A stretch of DNA of 64,000 bases from Bacillus sp. 103mf. Lineage in GTDB: Bacteria > Bacillota > Bacilli > Bacillales > Bacillaceae_G. The DNA lies in assembly GCF_900116295.1 (NCBI RefSeq), contig NZ_FPAF01000001.1, positions 1,237,160-1,301,159 on the forward strand, given 5' to 3'. The position numbers and the translations under genes are program-made. The notes under the pieces are model-generated. The model was not told where the DNA came from and made no database searches. It was given only the letters and a program-made list of their open reading frames with translations. Within the stretch, counting starts at the first letter, position 1, and each line of letters starts with the position of its first letter. This document shows positions 17,001 to 26,535 of the stretch, one piece after another.

Positions 17001-20000
17001 TTATACATGTATATCCTGCATCGCAGCAAATTCATCTTCTGTAATGAGGACATCTCTTGGTTTTGTTCCGCGTGCTTCAGAAATAATTCCTTGCGCTTCC
17101 ATTTCTTCAATAAGACGAGCGGCACGGTTATAACCAATACGGAATCTTCTCTGTACAGAAGACGTGGACGCTCCCCCTTGTTCCACAACAAATTGACATG
17201 CCTCAAAGAACAGCTCATCCTCAGACTCTTGTTGTTCCGTTTTTGCCAATAAGTCTTCTTGCTGGAATAAATAATTTGGCTTCATTTGACGTTTCGCATG
17301 CGCAACAGACTTTTCAATTTCCTCATCTGAAACGTATACCCCCTGCACACGAACCGGTTTTGACGTTCCATTATCTAAAAACAACATATCACCGCGTCCA
17401 AGTAATTTCTCAGCTCCGCCAATATCAATTATTGTACGAGAGTCTACTTGCGATGACACTGTAAAAGCAATTCGCGTTGGAATATTTGATTTAATTAATC
17501 CTGTAATTACATCTACAGATGGACGCTGTGTCGCTACTAATAAATGAATTCCACAAGCTCTTGCTTTTTGAGCAATGCGGCAAATCGCTTCTTCTACATC
17601 CCCTGGTGCAACCATCATTAAATCAGCTAACTCATCAATCACAATGACGATATACGGCAACGTTTCCCCTGGAATTTCTTGTTCATTCATAATTGTATTG
17701 TAACGTGGTAAATCACGCGCACCTGCATGCGCAAACAATTCATAACGGCGTTCCATTTCATCTACTGCCCACTTTAAGGCTGCCGTTGCTGCTTTTACAT
17801 CCGTAATAACCGGTGTAACAAGGTGCGGTACAGAATTATACGGCGCAAGTTCCACCATCTTCGGATCAATTAACATCAGCTTTACTTCATGTGGCTTCGC
17901 CTTATATAAAATACTTGTTAAAATTGCATTAATACATACGCTTTTTCCTGACCCTGTCGATCCAGCAATTAAACCGTGCGGCATTTTTCGAATATCCGTA
18001 ACAATCGGTGTTCCTGAAATATCAAGACCAAGTGCGACTGTAAGTGGTGATTCACTTTTCGTAAAGACTGGACTTCGTAAAATTTCTCGAAGGAATACGG
18101 CTTTACTTTCTTTATTTGGCACTTCAATTCCAACCGCATTTTTACCCGGAATTGGCGCTTCAATTCGAATATCACGAGCAGCTAAGTTCAGTTTAATATC
18201 ATCACTTAAGTTTGTAATTTTATTTACTTTTACACCAGGCTCTGGCTGCACTTCAAACCGAGTAACAGCTGGTCCTTGCGTCACATTCACAACTTTTGCA
18301 CCAATATGGAAATTATGGAATGTCGTATTTAACAGCTCTTTTTGTTCCTCTAACCATTCAGCGGCATTTGTCGCTGGGTGACTTGGGATATTTAAAAGTG
18401 TTAATGGCGGAAACTCGTATGTTGGCGGCGCTTGTAAAACATTACGAACATCTTGCGCTGTTTCTGCAACAACTCGGTGCGTCATTTCTTCTTGCACTGG
18501 CTGCTTTTCTACTGGTGGCTTAATATTTTGTTTTTGCTCAATCACTTGTTGCGTATGAGCGGGTTGCGCCGCCATTGCTACACGACGCTTTTCTTCCAAC
18601 ATACGTTTATCTTGTTTCAACATCACCACATTAAACGGAACGAAACGCTTTTTCTCACGTTTTGGTTCTTCAATCACCTTTTGTTTTTGCTCCATTTTCA
18701 CTTCCGGCTGTTTCCTAGCTACGTCTTGCGTTTCTTCTATTCGTACATTTGCAAAGCTTTGTACAGCTTGTTGTGTTTGCTCATCAGCTTGAACAAATTC
18801 TGCCGTTTGTTCTTGAGTGAAACCTTCTGCTTCCGGTACTTCATCAAACTCTTTGGCAACCGCTTCTTCTGTTTCCACGGATACTTCAGCTTCAAATGTT
18901 TCTTCTTTCGCAGTAAATTCTTCTATCTCTGAAAATCCCTCGGCTACAGATGTTTCCTCTTGAATAACAGATTCTTCTACGATTAAAATTTCTTCTGTTC
19001 GTTCTTCAATTTCAACTGTTTCTTCTTGCATATCAGAGTCTTCCATTGCTGAAGATGTTTCTACCACTAGCTCAAAATCTTTATCTTCTATAGCGGATTC
19101 TTCTATCTCCGCTGATTCCTCTGCTTCCACTGGCGCTTCTTCCATAACTGGTTCTTCTGTTACGAAAGATACTTCACTCATTACTTCTTCCAGTAATTTT
19201 TCTTCAGTTGACTCTTCCATCTCCGCAGATTCCTCTGCTTCCGCTGGCGCTTCTTCCATAACTGGTTCTTCTGTTATGAAAGATACTTCACTCATTACTT
19301 CTTCCAGTAATTCTTCTTCAGTTGACTTTTCTATCTCTGCTGATTTCTCTGCTTTCACTGGCGCTTCTTCCATAACTGGTTCTTCTGTTATGAAAGATAC
19401 TTCACTTATTACTTCTTCTAGTAATTTTTCTTCAGTTGACTCTTCCATCTCCGCAGATTCCTCTGCTTCCACTGGCGCTTCTTCCATAACTGGTTCTTCT
19501 GTTATGAAAGATACTTCACTCATTACTTTTCCCTGTAATTCTTCTTCAGTTGACTCTTCTATCTCTGCTGATTCCTCTGTTTCCACTGGCGCTTCTTCCA
19601 TAACTGGTTCTTCTGTTATGAAAGATACTTCACTCATTACTTCTTCAGTAACAGACTCTTCTATTCTCTCAATTTCTTCATTCATTTCAAAGCTTGTCTC
19701 TATAACAGTAGGTTTTTGTACTTCACTTTCAAATATATGAATTTGCTGAGTAAAATCTTCATTTCGTACGATAACATCTTCAGACATATCCAGCTGTTCT
19801 TCTTCATGGTTATGTAACGTTGCTCCATTTTTCTCTAGCCACGTATCCACAATCGATTTGCTACTTTCTGTTTGTTCTGCATTCGCTTTGACAATGGTAG
19901 GTTCAGCTTGATTTTGTTCTGTTAATCCATCTTGTGATAAACCCGAACTTATATAGCCATTCTTCTCTAACCACGCATCAACAACTGATTTTCCCTCCAT

Positions 20001-20492
20001 TGATATTTCAATATCTTCTTGCTGCTGTTGGTTACTTTCCTCATTTGCTTTTTGTCTTGGTTTTGGACGGTTATATCCAAAAATGGGCGAAACCATTTCT
20101 GATGGACGGAACGGTCTTCGATTACTTTCATCTCTAGAAGTAGATTTTACCTTCTCAATACTTGGTTCCATATATGTCATTTCTTGCACTTCTTCTACTC
20201 GTCTTGATCGGTGCCGTTCTCTGATCGGTCTTTCTTGTATAGCTGGCTTTTCTAGACGAAATGATTCCTGCGTACTCTCGTCAAATCCATCATCAGGAAT
20301 TAACGGAAAACGGAATTTACCACCCGAATATGACTTGGACGTTTGCAGCTCATCTTGTCGTTTATTAGAGTAGTAGTTTACACGAGGGATCTGAGAAGTA
20401 ACTTTTTTCTCTGCAGGTGTTTCTATTGCTCTTAATGCTGGTGCTTCATTTTCTTCCTCTTTTTTAAAAAGCTTTTTCATCCAATCTAACAT
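17001..20492 (-). CDS. sftA: DNA translocase SftA, with expanded acidic repeat region
   Basis: 1163 residues from ATG 20492 (an alternative GTG is 9 bp upstream). The C-terminal FtsK/SpoIIIE motor has Walker A GSTGSGKSV near residue 845, the IVIVIDELADLMMV Walker B and a winged-helix gamma domain (FFEACQFVVEQGGASTSSVQRRFRIGYNRAARL). There are no membrane helices, as for soluble SftA (B. subtilis YtpT), which clears DNA from the closing septum. The N-terminal half is a Glu-rich disordered region with five near-identical repeats of about 39 residues built on SEVSFITEEPVMEEAPVE (bases about 19080-19660), likely variable in copy number between strains. Confidence 0.93.
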   Translation of the reverse strand: MLDWMKKLFKKEEENEAPALRAIETPAEKKVTSQIPRVNYYSNKRQDELQTSKSYSGGKFRFPLIPDDGFDESTQESFRLEKPAIQERPIRERHRSRRVEEVQEMTYMEPSIEKVKSTSRDESNRRPFRPSEMVSPIFGYNRPKPRQKANEESNQQQQEDIEISMEGKSVVDAWLEKNGYISSGLSQDGLTEQNQAEPTIVKANAEQTESSKSIVDTWLEKNGATLHNHEEEQLDMSEDVIVRNEDFTQQIHIFESEVQKPTVIETSFEMNEEIERIEESVTEEVMSEVSFITEEPVMEEAPVETEESAEIEESTEEELQGKVMSEVSFITEEPVMEEAPVEAEESAEMEESTEEKLLEEVISEVSFITEEPVMEEAPVKAEKSAEIEKSTEEELLEEVMSEVSFITEEPVMEEAPAEAEESAEMEESTEEKLLEEVMSEVSFVTEEPVMEEAPVEAEESAEIEESAIEDKDFELVVETSSAMEDSDMQEETVEIEERTEEILIVEESVIQEETSVAEGFSEIEEFTAKEETFEAEVSVETEEAVAKEFDEVPEAEGFTQEQTAEFVQADEQTQQAVQSFANVRIEETQDVARKQPEVKMEQKQKVIEEPKREKKRFVPFNVVMLKQDKRMLEEKRRVAMAAQPAHTQQVIEQKQNIKPPVEKQPVQEEMTHRVVAETAQDVRNVLQAPPTYEFPPLTLLNIPSHPATNAAEWLEEQKELLNTTFHNFHIGAKVVNVTQGPAVTRFEVQPEPGVKVNKITNLSDDIKLNLAARDIRIEAPIPGKNAVGIEVPNKESKAVFLREILRSPVFTKSESPLTVALGLDISGTPIVTDIRKMPHGLIAGSTGSGKSVCINAILTSILYKAKPHEVKLMLIDPKMVELAPYNSVPHLVTPVITDVKAATAALKWAVDEMERRYELFAHAGARDLPRYNTIMNEQEIPGETLPYIVIVIDELADLMMVAPGDVEEAICRIAQKARACGIHLLVATQRPSVDVITGLIKSNIPTRIAFTVSSQVDSRTIIDIGGAEKLLGRGDMLFLDNGTSKPVRVQGVYVSDEEIEKSVAHAKRQMKPNYLFQQEDLLAKTEQQESEDELFFEACQFVVEQGGASTSSVQRRFRIGYNRAARLIEEMEAQGIISEARGTKPRDVLITEDEFAAMQDIHV

Positions 20493-20626
20493 GCTTACCA
20501 CTCTTTCTACTAAATAGTAACACCCTTTATTGTATCAGCATTCAGAAAAAAGTGCAGATGAAATTACTTTCATTTCATTTACAGAAAAATAAAAAATATT
20601 ATCAAATAAAAACTGCCCCATAGAAA

Positions 20627-20896
20627 GTGAAACTTCCATCAGTGGAGAGTTTTTTTCATCTCCCACTGATGGTTAGCCTGCCCAATCAGGCTTCTACGGG
20701 CAGTTATCCCCCACCTATCTTCTTTAGAAAAGCGGAAGCGGCTCGCTCAGAAGCGCAGGACGCCCACGCCCCTGACAAAGAGGTGTATTTTACCTCGTAG
20801 GAAGAAGCGAAGCCACCGAACATTCTAGCCACTGGAACTGGACAATACTCTCTCTGAATCTTGAAGTGGGGGTCTTACTGCCCAAAAATAGCGGGA
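20627..20896 (+). mobile_element. bcr1-like element with nested R3 module
   Basis: Starts GTGAAACTTCCATCAGTGG and ends TACTGCCCAAAAATAGCGGG, opposite in orientation to most other copies in the window. The apex of the long hairpin holds the R3 module (about 20725-20850: AGCGGAAGCGGCTCGCTCAG ... GAACTGGACA). It fills the gap between sftA and the amidase gene; no other feature is seen there. Confidence 0.8.
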
Positions 20897-20918
20897 TGAA
20901 ATGGAGCTAAGAAAAAAT

Positions 20919-21749
20919 TTACCCTTTACTCACTCGATAACTCTCAACACTATCTGCCACACTTTGCAGCAAAGAACGTAAATAATCCACATCTGATAGT
21001 TTTCTATCTTCTTCCGGATTTGACATAAACCCTAGTTCTAATAAAACTCCTGGTACCTCAGCCCAGTTAAACCCAGACAAATCATCACGAAATTTAATTC
21101 CATTTACTTGTATATTGCTATTTTCCTTCACTTTATTCACAATGAACTCAGAAGCGGTTAAACTCTCTCGATAAATGTTTTTTGTAAAAGCATTCTCTCT
21201 TGACGGCGTTAACACCGCAAAACCCTTTTCTGCTGCACTTTCCGAACCATCTGCATGAATTCGTAAAAACAAATTCGCATGATGCTCATTAGCAATTGCC
21301 GCTCGTTCTTTATTACTTATATTCACATCATGCGTTGTTCTTGTCATGACTACTTCAATGCCTTTTGCCTCTAACATCTCTTTTAATAGAACAGCAGCTT
21401 CTAGGTTTAGTTCGTACTCTCGTTTTTTCGTTACAACTCCTGTCGTTCCATCTGTTACTTTATACTTTTGTTTCGTTGCCCCTGGGCCAATTGGCTCTAA
21501 TTCCAAATTCGCTTTTCGTTGATGACCTGGATCAATACATACAATGAACTTTGTTTTTTCCCTGGCAGGAGCAGGTGCTGGCTCTTCTTTCACTTGCTCA
21601 GCTTTCGTTTCATTGTTTTGTACAGGATTTTCAACATGAGGAGGCTGCTTTTCCTCTTGCTTAGTTGATGTTTTAGCAGATTCCTTCGTACATCCTATCA
21701 TACAAAGTGCAGCTATTATCGTTACAAAAACCTTTTTTATGTACTTCAT
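20919..21749 (-). CDS. N-acetylmuramoyl-L-alanine amidase, lipoprotein
   Basis: 276 residues. The signal peptide ends in a lipobox (LCMIGC, Cys20), so the enzyme is anchored on the outer face of the membrane. After a charged, proline-rich linker comes an amidase_3 domain: VCIDPGHQ (first zinc His), E in the ELNLEAAVLLKEML helix, RIHADGS (second His) and LLELGFMSNPEED with the catalytic Glu. It cleaves the amide bond between MurNAc and the stem peptide. Single gene; role in sporulation or cell separation not decidable here. Confidence 0.88.
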   Translation of the reverse strand: MKYIKKVFVTIIAALCMIGCTKESAKTSTKQEEKQPPHVENPVQNNETKAEQVKEEPAPAPAREKTKFIVCIDPGHQRKANLELEPIGPGATKQKYKVTDGTTGVVTKKREYELNLEAAVLLKEMLEAKGIEVVMTRTTHDVNISNKERAAIANEHHANLFLRIHADGSESAAEKGFAVLTPSRENAFTKNIYRESLTASEFIVNKVKENSNIQVNGIKFRDDLSGFNWAEVPGVLLELGFMSNPEEDRKLSDVDYLRSLLQSVADSVESYRVSKG

Positions 21750-21758
21750 ATTATCTTC

Positions 21759-22118
21759 CTATCTATGAAAAGAATTTCTTATTTGCTCTATGATTTCATC
21801 TACATGATTCGCAATACAAGCAGGATTCCAAGTACTCATCCCCCGCTCTGCAGTATACACATGTAAATTCTGTATATCTACAAAAACAGGATCACCAAGA
21901 TCCGTCTCATACCCAATCACAAACCAGCTTTCTTGCCAATTTCCTTCTCTTGCTCCTACTAATGAATTTCCTTTCTTATCATACCGGTAACCAATTTGCC
22001 CACCTTCAAATTCTTGTTTATGAAATAGGTAAATTTCTAACGATTGCAATTCAATATCATGAATACGAGAAGTTTGAATGAGTTGAAACAGTTCGTAAAC
22101 TTTTGGATGCTGCATCAT
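21759..22118 (-). CDS. SMI1/KNR4 (SUKH)-like protein
   Basis: 119 residues. The central NWQESWFVIGYETDLGDPVFVD matches the SUKH/SMI1-KNR4 core (W..IG.... GDP...D). Such proteins are often immunity proteins in toxin systems, but many Bacillus copies stand alone; no toxin gene is adjacent. It starts just upstream of the amidase lipoprotein gene (10-bp gap), so they are probably co-transcribed. Start supported by AGAGGT 7 nt before ATG. Confidence 0.6.
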   Translation of the reverse strand: MMQHPKVYELFQLIQTSRIHDIELQSLEIYLFHKQEFEGGQIGYRYDKKGNSLVGAREGNWQESWFVIGYETDLGDPVFVDIQNLHVYTAERGMSTWNPACIANHVDEIIEQIRNSFHR

Positions 22119-22197
22119 ACAGTATACCTCTTTTCATATTTTTCTAGATTTTACCTAATTCAATCTAGAAATACAATTATTTTCCTGAACAAAACAA

Positions 22198-22285
22198 AAA
22201 ACCTTTTCTTTTTAGGATGAGCGAGAGCATCTGGACATGCATGGAAGTAACTTATCTGTTAAAAAATCCAAATGGATGTATATAT
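22198..22285 (+). repeat. Dispersed repeat family R2, internally deleted copy
   Basis: Keeps the 5' core (AACCTTTTCTTTTTAGG.. GCGAGAGCATCTGGACATGC) and the 3' end (ATCTGTTAAAAAATCCAAAT) but lacks the roughly 100 bp between. Confidence 0.65.
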
Positions 22286-22436
22286 TCCAAAAAAAGAGCT
22301 TATACATAAGAAAAAGTCCGTCTCCCGGACCTTTTCAATACATTTGCGTACAAGCTTTCTCCATATGTTTACGTTTAGGATTAAAGTCACTCTCCCATAT
22401 TTGTGTATCGCGGTTGTAAAGTGTGTCGAACATTGT

Positions 22437-22517
22437 TGAAGAGTCTTTATATTGTGAGAATCGCCGATATATTTTAAAGAACGGTCGATATATTGTGAGA
22501 ATCGCCAATATATCGAT
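22437..22517. repeat. Short interspersed repeat R4 (tandem, imperfect)
   Basis: TTATATTGTGAGAATCGCC followed by A/GATATATT occurs in imperfect tandem here, and a related pair lies at 52616-52712. Together with the deleted R2 copy and the ytpR terminator it accounts for the 479-bp gap between ytpR and the SUKH gene. Confidence 0.5.
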
Positions 22518-22534
22518 GGACATACAAAAAGAAA

Positions 22535-22576
22535 AGCTAACCACAAAAGGTACTTACGTGCCTTTTGTAGTCAGCT
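22535..22576 (-). terminator. ytpQR terminator
   Basis: Long stem AGCT.AC.ACAAAAGG / CCTTTTGT.GT.AGCT followed on the minus strand by TTTTCTTTTTG, 22 bp after the ytpR stop codon. Confidence 0.8.
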
Positions 22577-22597
22577 CTATTTTTTACAATCATATAT

Positions 22598-23203
22598 TTA
22601 AAACTTAAACTCTTGTCCAACTTCGTAGCTGTCTTCAAGTACAAGAATTCCTTTTTCTTGCGGAGCATCTGGAAGCTCTAATTCACGTGCTGAGCAAATC
22701 ATGCCAGAAGATGGAATGCCGCGAAGCTCTGCTGGTTTAATTAACATACCACTTGGCATTACTGCACCGATTTTCGCAACAACTACTTTTTGGCCTGCAT
22801 CAACGTTTGGTGCACCGCATACGATTTGTAATGTTTCTGTACCAACTTCTACTTTACACACATTTAATTTATCCGCATTTGGATGCTTTTCTTTTTCTGC
22901 TACGTAACCAACAACAAATTTTGGAGAAAGATCCGCTTCTACTTTTTCTGTAAAATCGTTCTTCGCTAAAATTTCATTGATCTTTTCAACAAGCTCTTTC
23001 GTTAATGTAAGATTACCTGTTTCTGTTATTTCCATATAAGAAGAAGCATTAAAAATGTTAAATCCTGCTGTTACATTGCTTTCGCGATCGAAAACGCGTG
23101 CTACATCTCCAATACGTTCAAATGTGCGGTTTTCTAATGTAATATCTTGTAGGGCAACAATTAGTGTATCCCCAATACCTTCAAGGTTATAAAAAACGTT
23201 CAC
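22598..23203 (-). CDS. ytpR: YtpR: EMAP/PheT-type tRNA-binding domain protein
   Basis: 201 residues from a GTG at 23201-23203. This start gives an N-terminus (MNVFYN) that matches other YtpR proteins, and the SD AGAAAGG is 9 nt away; the ATG three codons earlier abuts the SD. The C-terminal half is an OB-fold: [25 protein letters not shown], then [24 protein letters not shown] and the PheT-like [17 protein letters not shown]. Homologous to the tRNA-binding domain of phenylalanyl-tRNA synthetase beta subunits; precise role unknown. Follows ytpQ directly. Confidence 0.88.
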   Translation of the reverse strand: MNVFYNLEGIGDTLIVALQDITLENRTFERIGDVARVFDRESNVTAGFNIFNASSYMEITETGNLTLTKELVEKINEILAKNDFTEKVEADLSPKFVVGYVAEKEKHPNADKLNVCKVEVGTETLQIVCGAPNVDAGQKVVVAKIGAVMPSGMLIKPAELRGIPSSGMICSARELELPDAPQEKGILVLEDSYEVGQEFKF

Positions 23204-23208
23204 TTTGT

Positions 23209-24021
23209 TCATCCTTTCTCTTTTTCACTTCGTTCCTTCCGATTTTTCGCCAAAATAAAGATTGGTTCGAAATTACCATCTTCATATACGAATGAAAGTG
23301 ATGTAATCGGAACATGACCTTCTGCAAAAAACTTCATTGTCATTTGTGCAATAATATCATAACCGATTTTGTCCACGATATCAGCAACAATTAATACATC
23401 TTGGTGCGGAACTGCAACAACCATATCACCTGAAATTTGTTTACGCATCTCTCGTAATAATGAATCGTTTAAAATACGGCTTGCATCATACCCGTCATTT
23501 GTATTTAAGAAATAAAACGTATTTCCAGCGACCTCATCTCGTTTAAAATCAGTGCGTAAAGAGCGCACATTGAACAATGCCATTTCACGCACTTGTTCTT
23601 CTGTCATCCCGATTTGCTCCAGCAAACGCTGATCAATAAGGCGGTATGTTTTATCTGAATCTAATGCATAGTAAATACGTGTTTCTGCTGTATGTTCCGT
23701 TATGACAAACGGATTTCCTTTTTCTGCTTCTTTCGGAAAAGAAGTTGAACGGATAACAGGCAAAATTTTCGCCGTACTCGCTACTTCTTTATGCATCGCA
23801 ACGAGGGCTTCTTCTACGTAATAGACAACTTCTTCAATTGCCTTCTCTTTCTTTACCTCCCACTTCGCTACAATACCTGGAAGAGAAACCGTAATTCCCT
23901 TTTTCGTATTTGTTTGCTCAATGCGAAGTGTTTCCTTTTCACTATCGTACTGAAAGCTCCACTCTGCCCTTGCAAGGCGCTTCATCAATTCGTCTTTCAT
24001 CTTTTTACTCGTCATTTTCAT
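23209..24021 (-). CDS. ytpQ: YtpQ (DUF1444) protein
   Basis: 270 residues from ATG 24021, seven bases after GGGAGGT; the longer frame reads back through the upstream terminator. It matches DUF1444/YtpQ proteins: [35 protein letters not shown] and [17 protein letters not shown]. No catalytic motif is evident. Sits directly before ytpR in the conserved ytpP-ytpQ-ytpR order, but here a terminator and a bcr1-like repeat separate it from ytpP. Confidence 0.85.
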   Translation of the reverse strand: MKMTSKKMKDELMKRLARAEWSFQYDSEKETLRIEQTNTKKGITVSLPGIVAKWEVKKEKAIEEVVYYVEEALVAMHKEVASTAKILPVIRSTSFPKEAEKGNPFVITEHTAETRIYYALDSDKTYRLIDQRLLEQIGMTEEQVREMALFNVRSLRTDFKRDEVAGNTFYFLNTNDGYDASRILNDSLLREMRKQISGDMVVAVPHQDVLIVADIVDKIGYDIIAQMTMKFFAEGHVPITSLSFVYEDGNFEPIFILAKNRKERSEKEKG

Positions 24022-24045
24022 ATCGTTTACCTCCCTTCCGAAAAA

Positions 24046-24082
24046 AACAACCTCCACATATGAAGATAGAGGTTGTTTTTCG
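24046..24082 (-). terminator. Intrinsic terminator between ytpP and ytpQ
   Basis: On the minus strand CAACCTC...GAGGTTG followed by seven T residues, ending about 25 bp before the ytpQ ATG. It separates ytpP from ytpQR or acts as an attenuator. Confidence 0.8.
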
Positions 24083-24109
24083 CATTCTAATTAACTGGAA
24101 ACAGCTTAC

Positions 24110-24242
24110 CCCGCATTAACGGACAGTAACCCCCACTCAAGATTCAAAGAAGATAGGCGGGGGATAACTGTCCGTAAAAGCCCGATTGGTTCAACTAACC
24201 ATCAGTGGGGATGAAAAAAATCCCCACTGATGGAAGTTTCAC
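24110..24242 (-). mobile_element. bcr1-like element without nested module
   Basis: 133 bp with CCCGCATTAACGGACAGTAA at the left and CCCACTGATGGAAGTTTCAC at the right. TTTAT directly follows and contains the ytpP stop codon (24244-24246). The pairing arms ACGGACAGTAACCCCC / GGGGGATAACTGTCCGT fold the whole element into one long hairpin. Confidence 0.8.
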
Positions 24243-24243
24243 T

Positions 24244-24558
24244 TTATTTTAAACCTTCAATGAACTCTTCAATTTGCTCTTGTGTTTTACGATCTTTGTT
24301 TACGTAGCGGCCAATTTCTTCTCCCTTATTGTAAGCGACAAAGCTTGGAATACCAAATACGTCTAATTTGATGCATAAATCGATGTACTCATCGCGGTCT
24401 ACATAATAGAAAGAGAACTCGCTATATTTTTCTTCCACTTCTGGCATAAATGGATCGATAAAGCGGCAATCTGGACACCAATCTGCTGAGAATAAAAAGA
24501 TCACTTTCTCTTCGTTTTTCAATTCTTGAAATTGCTCCATACTTTCTAATGATTTCAT
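24244..24558 (-). CDS. ytpP: Thioredoxin-like protein YtpP
   Basis: 104 residues. The redox-active motif is WCPDC (residues about 27-31) after IFLFSAD, and the cis-proline is in VFGIPSFVAY. Length and fold match small cytoplasmic thioredoxins; YtpP of B. subtilis is a thioredoxin-like protein in the same gene neighbourhood. Its stop codon overlaps the presumed target duplication of a bcr1-like element. Confidence 0.88.
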   Translation of the reverse strand: MKSLESMEQFQELKNEEKVIFLFSADWCPDCRFIDPFMPEVEEKYSEFSFYYVDRDEYIDLCIKLDVFGIPSFVAYNKGEEIGRYVNKDRKTQEQIEEFIEGLK

Positions 24559-24611
24559 TTATATTTCCTCCCTAAAAAGAAGTATGTATTTACTAATTTA
24601 ATCTTACTTTA

Positions 24612-24735
24612 TATTTAAATTGATTTTGATTTAACCCTTGCATGTGGCAGAAAAAGGCCCTGACCGCTTCAACACACGGCCAGATGCTCTCGCCCCCCTA
24701 AAAAAGGTGGTTTATAAATTGTATTTATATACTAC
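24612..24735 (-). repeat. Dispersed repeat family R2, truncated copy
   Basis: Contains CTTGCATGTGGCAGAAAAAG, CGGCCAGATGCTCTCGCC and the TTGTATTTATATA end, but the opposite third is missing. Confidence 0.7.
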
Positions 24736-24759
24736 CATACATTGCTCGCAGTGCAAGGT

Positions 24760-25269
24760 TTATGCTTTGCTTCTGTCATACATATATTGTCCAACCAATA
24801 GCTTCACAACATGCACAAACAAGTCCGTCCGATCTACATAATTGTTTGTAAAAATACCGATTGCTCCTTCATTGCTGCGGATGTCACGTTGCTTCGTATA
24901 GTCTTCCATCACTTCACTTAATTCTTTTCCTTCTTCAAGAGGCTGAATAAACTCATCTGGCAGTTTCATACGTGCTCCGCCTGCGGTAAATAGCTTACCC
25001 TCTTTCGTCGCTAAAGCACCCCAGTTACACATAAACAAGCCATGGTCTGTATGCATCACGCCGCCTTCTAAACCAATTCCAATATCCGCTTTTCCTTCTG
25101 CTAATGCTAATTTTGCCCGGTTACTTGCACCTTGCAGCGTTTCTTCATCAGAAAATGGTTGCGCGGGCACATGAGACGGGACAGACAATGAAACAATTTC
25201 TGCTTCTGTAAGTACTTGCTGAACCGCATTTACTTTCACTTTGTTTTTTGATCCAACTGCTACTTTCAT
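24760..25269 (-). CDS. DUF84 inosine/xanthosine triphosphatase-like protein
   Basis: 169 residues. VAVGSKNKVKVNAVQQVL at the N-terminus is the nucleotide-binding start of the DUF84/YjjX family; GASNRAKLALA, DIGIGLEGGV and EGAIGIFTNNYVDRTDLF follow in the expected order. Family members hydrolyse non-canonical ITP/XTP to prevent their use in nucleic acids. Lies about 50 bp after the M42 peptidase gene, with a terminator between. Confidence 0.8.
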   Translation of the reverse strand: MKVAVGSKNKVKVNAVQQVLTEAEIVSLSVPSHVPAQPFSDEETLQGASNRAKLALAEGKADIGIGLEGGVMHTDHGLFMCNWGALATKEGKLFTAGGARMKLPDEFIQPLEEGKELSEVMEDYTKQRDIRSNEGAIGIFTNNYVDRTDLFVHVVKLLVGQYMYDRSKA

Positions 25270-25294
25270 GTTTTCACCTCAAAATTTAAAAAGA

Positions 25295-25314
25295 AAAGGC
25301 CGCATTCGGCCTTT
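25295..25314 (-). terminator. Terminator of the M42 aminopeptidase gene
   Basis: AAAGGCCG / CGGCCTTT with a four-base loop, followed on the minus strand by TTCTTTTT. Confidence 0.75.
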
Positions 25315-25319
25315 CCATA

Positions 25320-26393
25320 TTAAACATTTTCTTTAATTGTTTCAAATGTTGTTTTATCTGTTGCTTTTACTAATTGAATCAGCAATTCTTTCGCTGCTGC
25401 ATAATCATCAATATGTAAAATCGAAGCATGTGTATGAATGTAACGAGCACATACACCAATCACAGCAGATGGTACACCAGAGTTACTTGTATGTACGCGT
25501 CCTGCATCTGTACCGCCTTGTGATACGAAGTATTGATACGGAATGTTATGTGTTTCCGCTGTATCTAAAATAAATTCACGAATGCCGCGGTGTGTTACCA
25601 TAGAACGATCATACAAGCGAAGTACAGCACCTTTTCCAATTTGACCAAACTGTGTTTTATCTCCTGATGCATCGTTCGCTGGTCCTGCATCTAACGCGTA
25701 GAAAATATCAGGCTGAATCATATTCGCAGCTGTTTGTGCACCGCGAAGGCCAACTTCTTCTTGTACAGTTGCACCAGAATATAGTGTATTTGGCAATTTT
25801 TCATCTTTTAACTCTTTCAATAACTCAATCGCAAGGCCGCAGCCATAACGGTTATCCCAAGCTTTTGCCATAATTTTTTTTGGATTTGCCATCGGTGTAA
25901 ACGGACAAATTGGCACAATTTGCTGACCAGGTTTCACACCAATTTCATGTGCTTCCTCACGGCTATCTGCACCAATATCAATTAACATGTTTTTTATATC
26001 CATTGGTCTGTTACGTTGTTCATCACTTAATAAGTGCGGAGGAACAGACCCTACTACACCGATAATCGGACCGTTGTCTGTCATAATTTGTACACGCTGT
26101 GCTAGTAATACTTGGCTCCACCAGCCACCTAATGTTTGAAAACGAACCATTCCGTTTTTTGTAATTTGCGTTACCATAAAGCCAACTTCATCCATATGAC
26201 CAGCTACAAGAACACGCGGGCCATTTTCGTCACCCTTCTTTAAACCGAAGATACTCCCTAAACGATCTTGTACAATTTCATCTGAATATTTGCTCAGTTC
26301 TTGCTTCATAAAGCGACGCACATCATGCTCAAATCCTGAAGCACCTTGCAGTTCTGTTAACGTACGAAATAGTTCCATTGTCTCTTTATTCAT
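25320..26393 (-). CDS. M42-family aminopeptidase (YtoP-like)
   Basis: 357 residues. A dinuclear metal peptidase: [12 protein letters not shown] (first metal His and Asp), [15 protein letters not shown] (bridging Asp), [13 protein letters not shown] (catalytic Glu pair), [10 protein letters not shown] and a C-terminal [13 protein letters not shown]. Resembles B. subtilis YtoP and glutamyl aminopeptidases that trim N-terminal residues from cytosolic peptides. Start ATG with AAGGA upstream. Divergent from the PepSY gene. Confidence 0.9.
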   Translation of the reverse strand: MNKETMELFRTLTELQGASGFEHDVRRFMKQELSKYSDEIVQDRLGSIFGLKKGDENGPRVLVAGHMDEVGFMVTQITKNGMVRFQTLGGWWSQVLLAQRVQIMTDNGPIIGVVGSVPPHLLSDEQRNRPMDIKNMLIDIGADSREEAHEIGVKPGQQIVPICPFTPMANPKKIMAKAWDNRYGCGLAIELLKELKDEKLPNTLYSGATVQEEVGLRGAQTAANMIQPDIFYALDAGPANDASGDKTQFGQIGKGAVLRLYDRSMVTHRGIREFILDTAETHNIPYQYFVSQGGTDAGRVHTSNSGVPSAVIGVCARYIHTHASILHIDDYAAAKELLIQLVKATDKTTFETIKENV

Positions 26394-26535
26394 CGCGGTA
26401 TCCTTCCTTCAATCCAGTAATAGAATCACTCTTTTCATTGTAACGAAATTTTCGAAATCTTTCTAGTTTCTTCTTTTTTTATGTAATTTGATTTATACTT
26501 ATGAAGAGAAACTTTAATAAGATAGAGGTGAATGT

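Noticed and set aside
19276-19740. 154-codon ORF antisense to sftA
   Set aside because: Ser/Thr-rich mirror of the SftA acidic repeats; no start signal.
24046-24082. Attenuator or riboswitch before ytpQ
   Set aside because: A simple hairpin with T-run and no alternative structure; read as the ytpP terminator.
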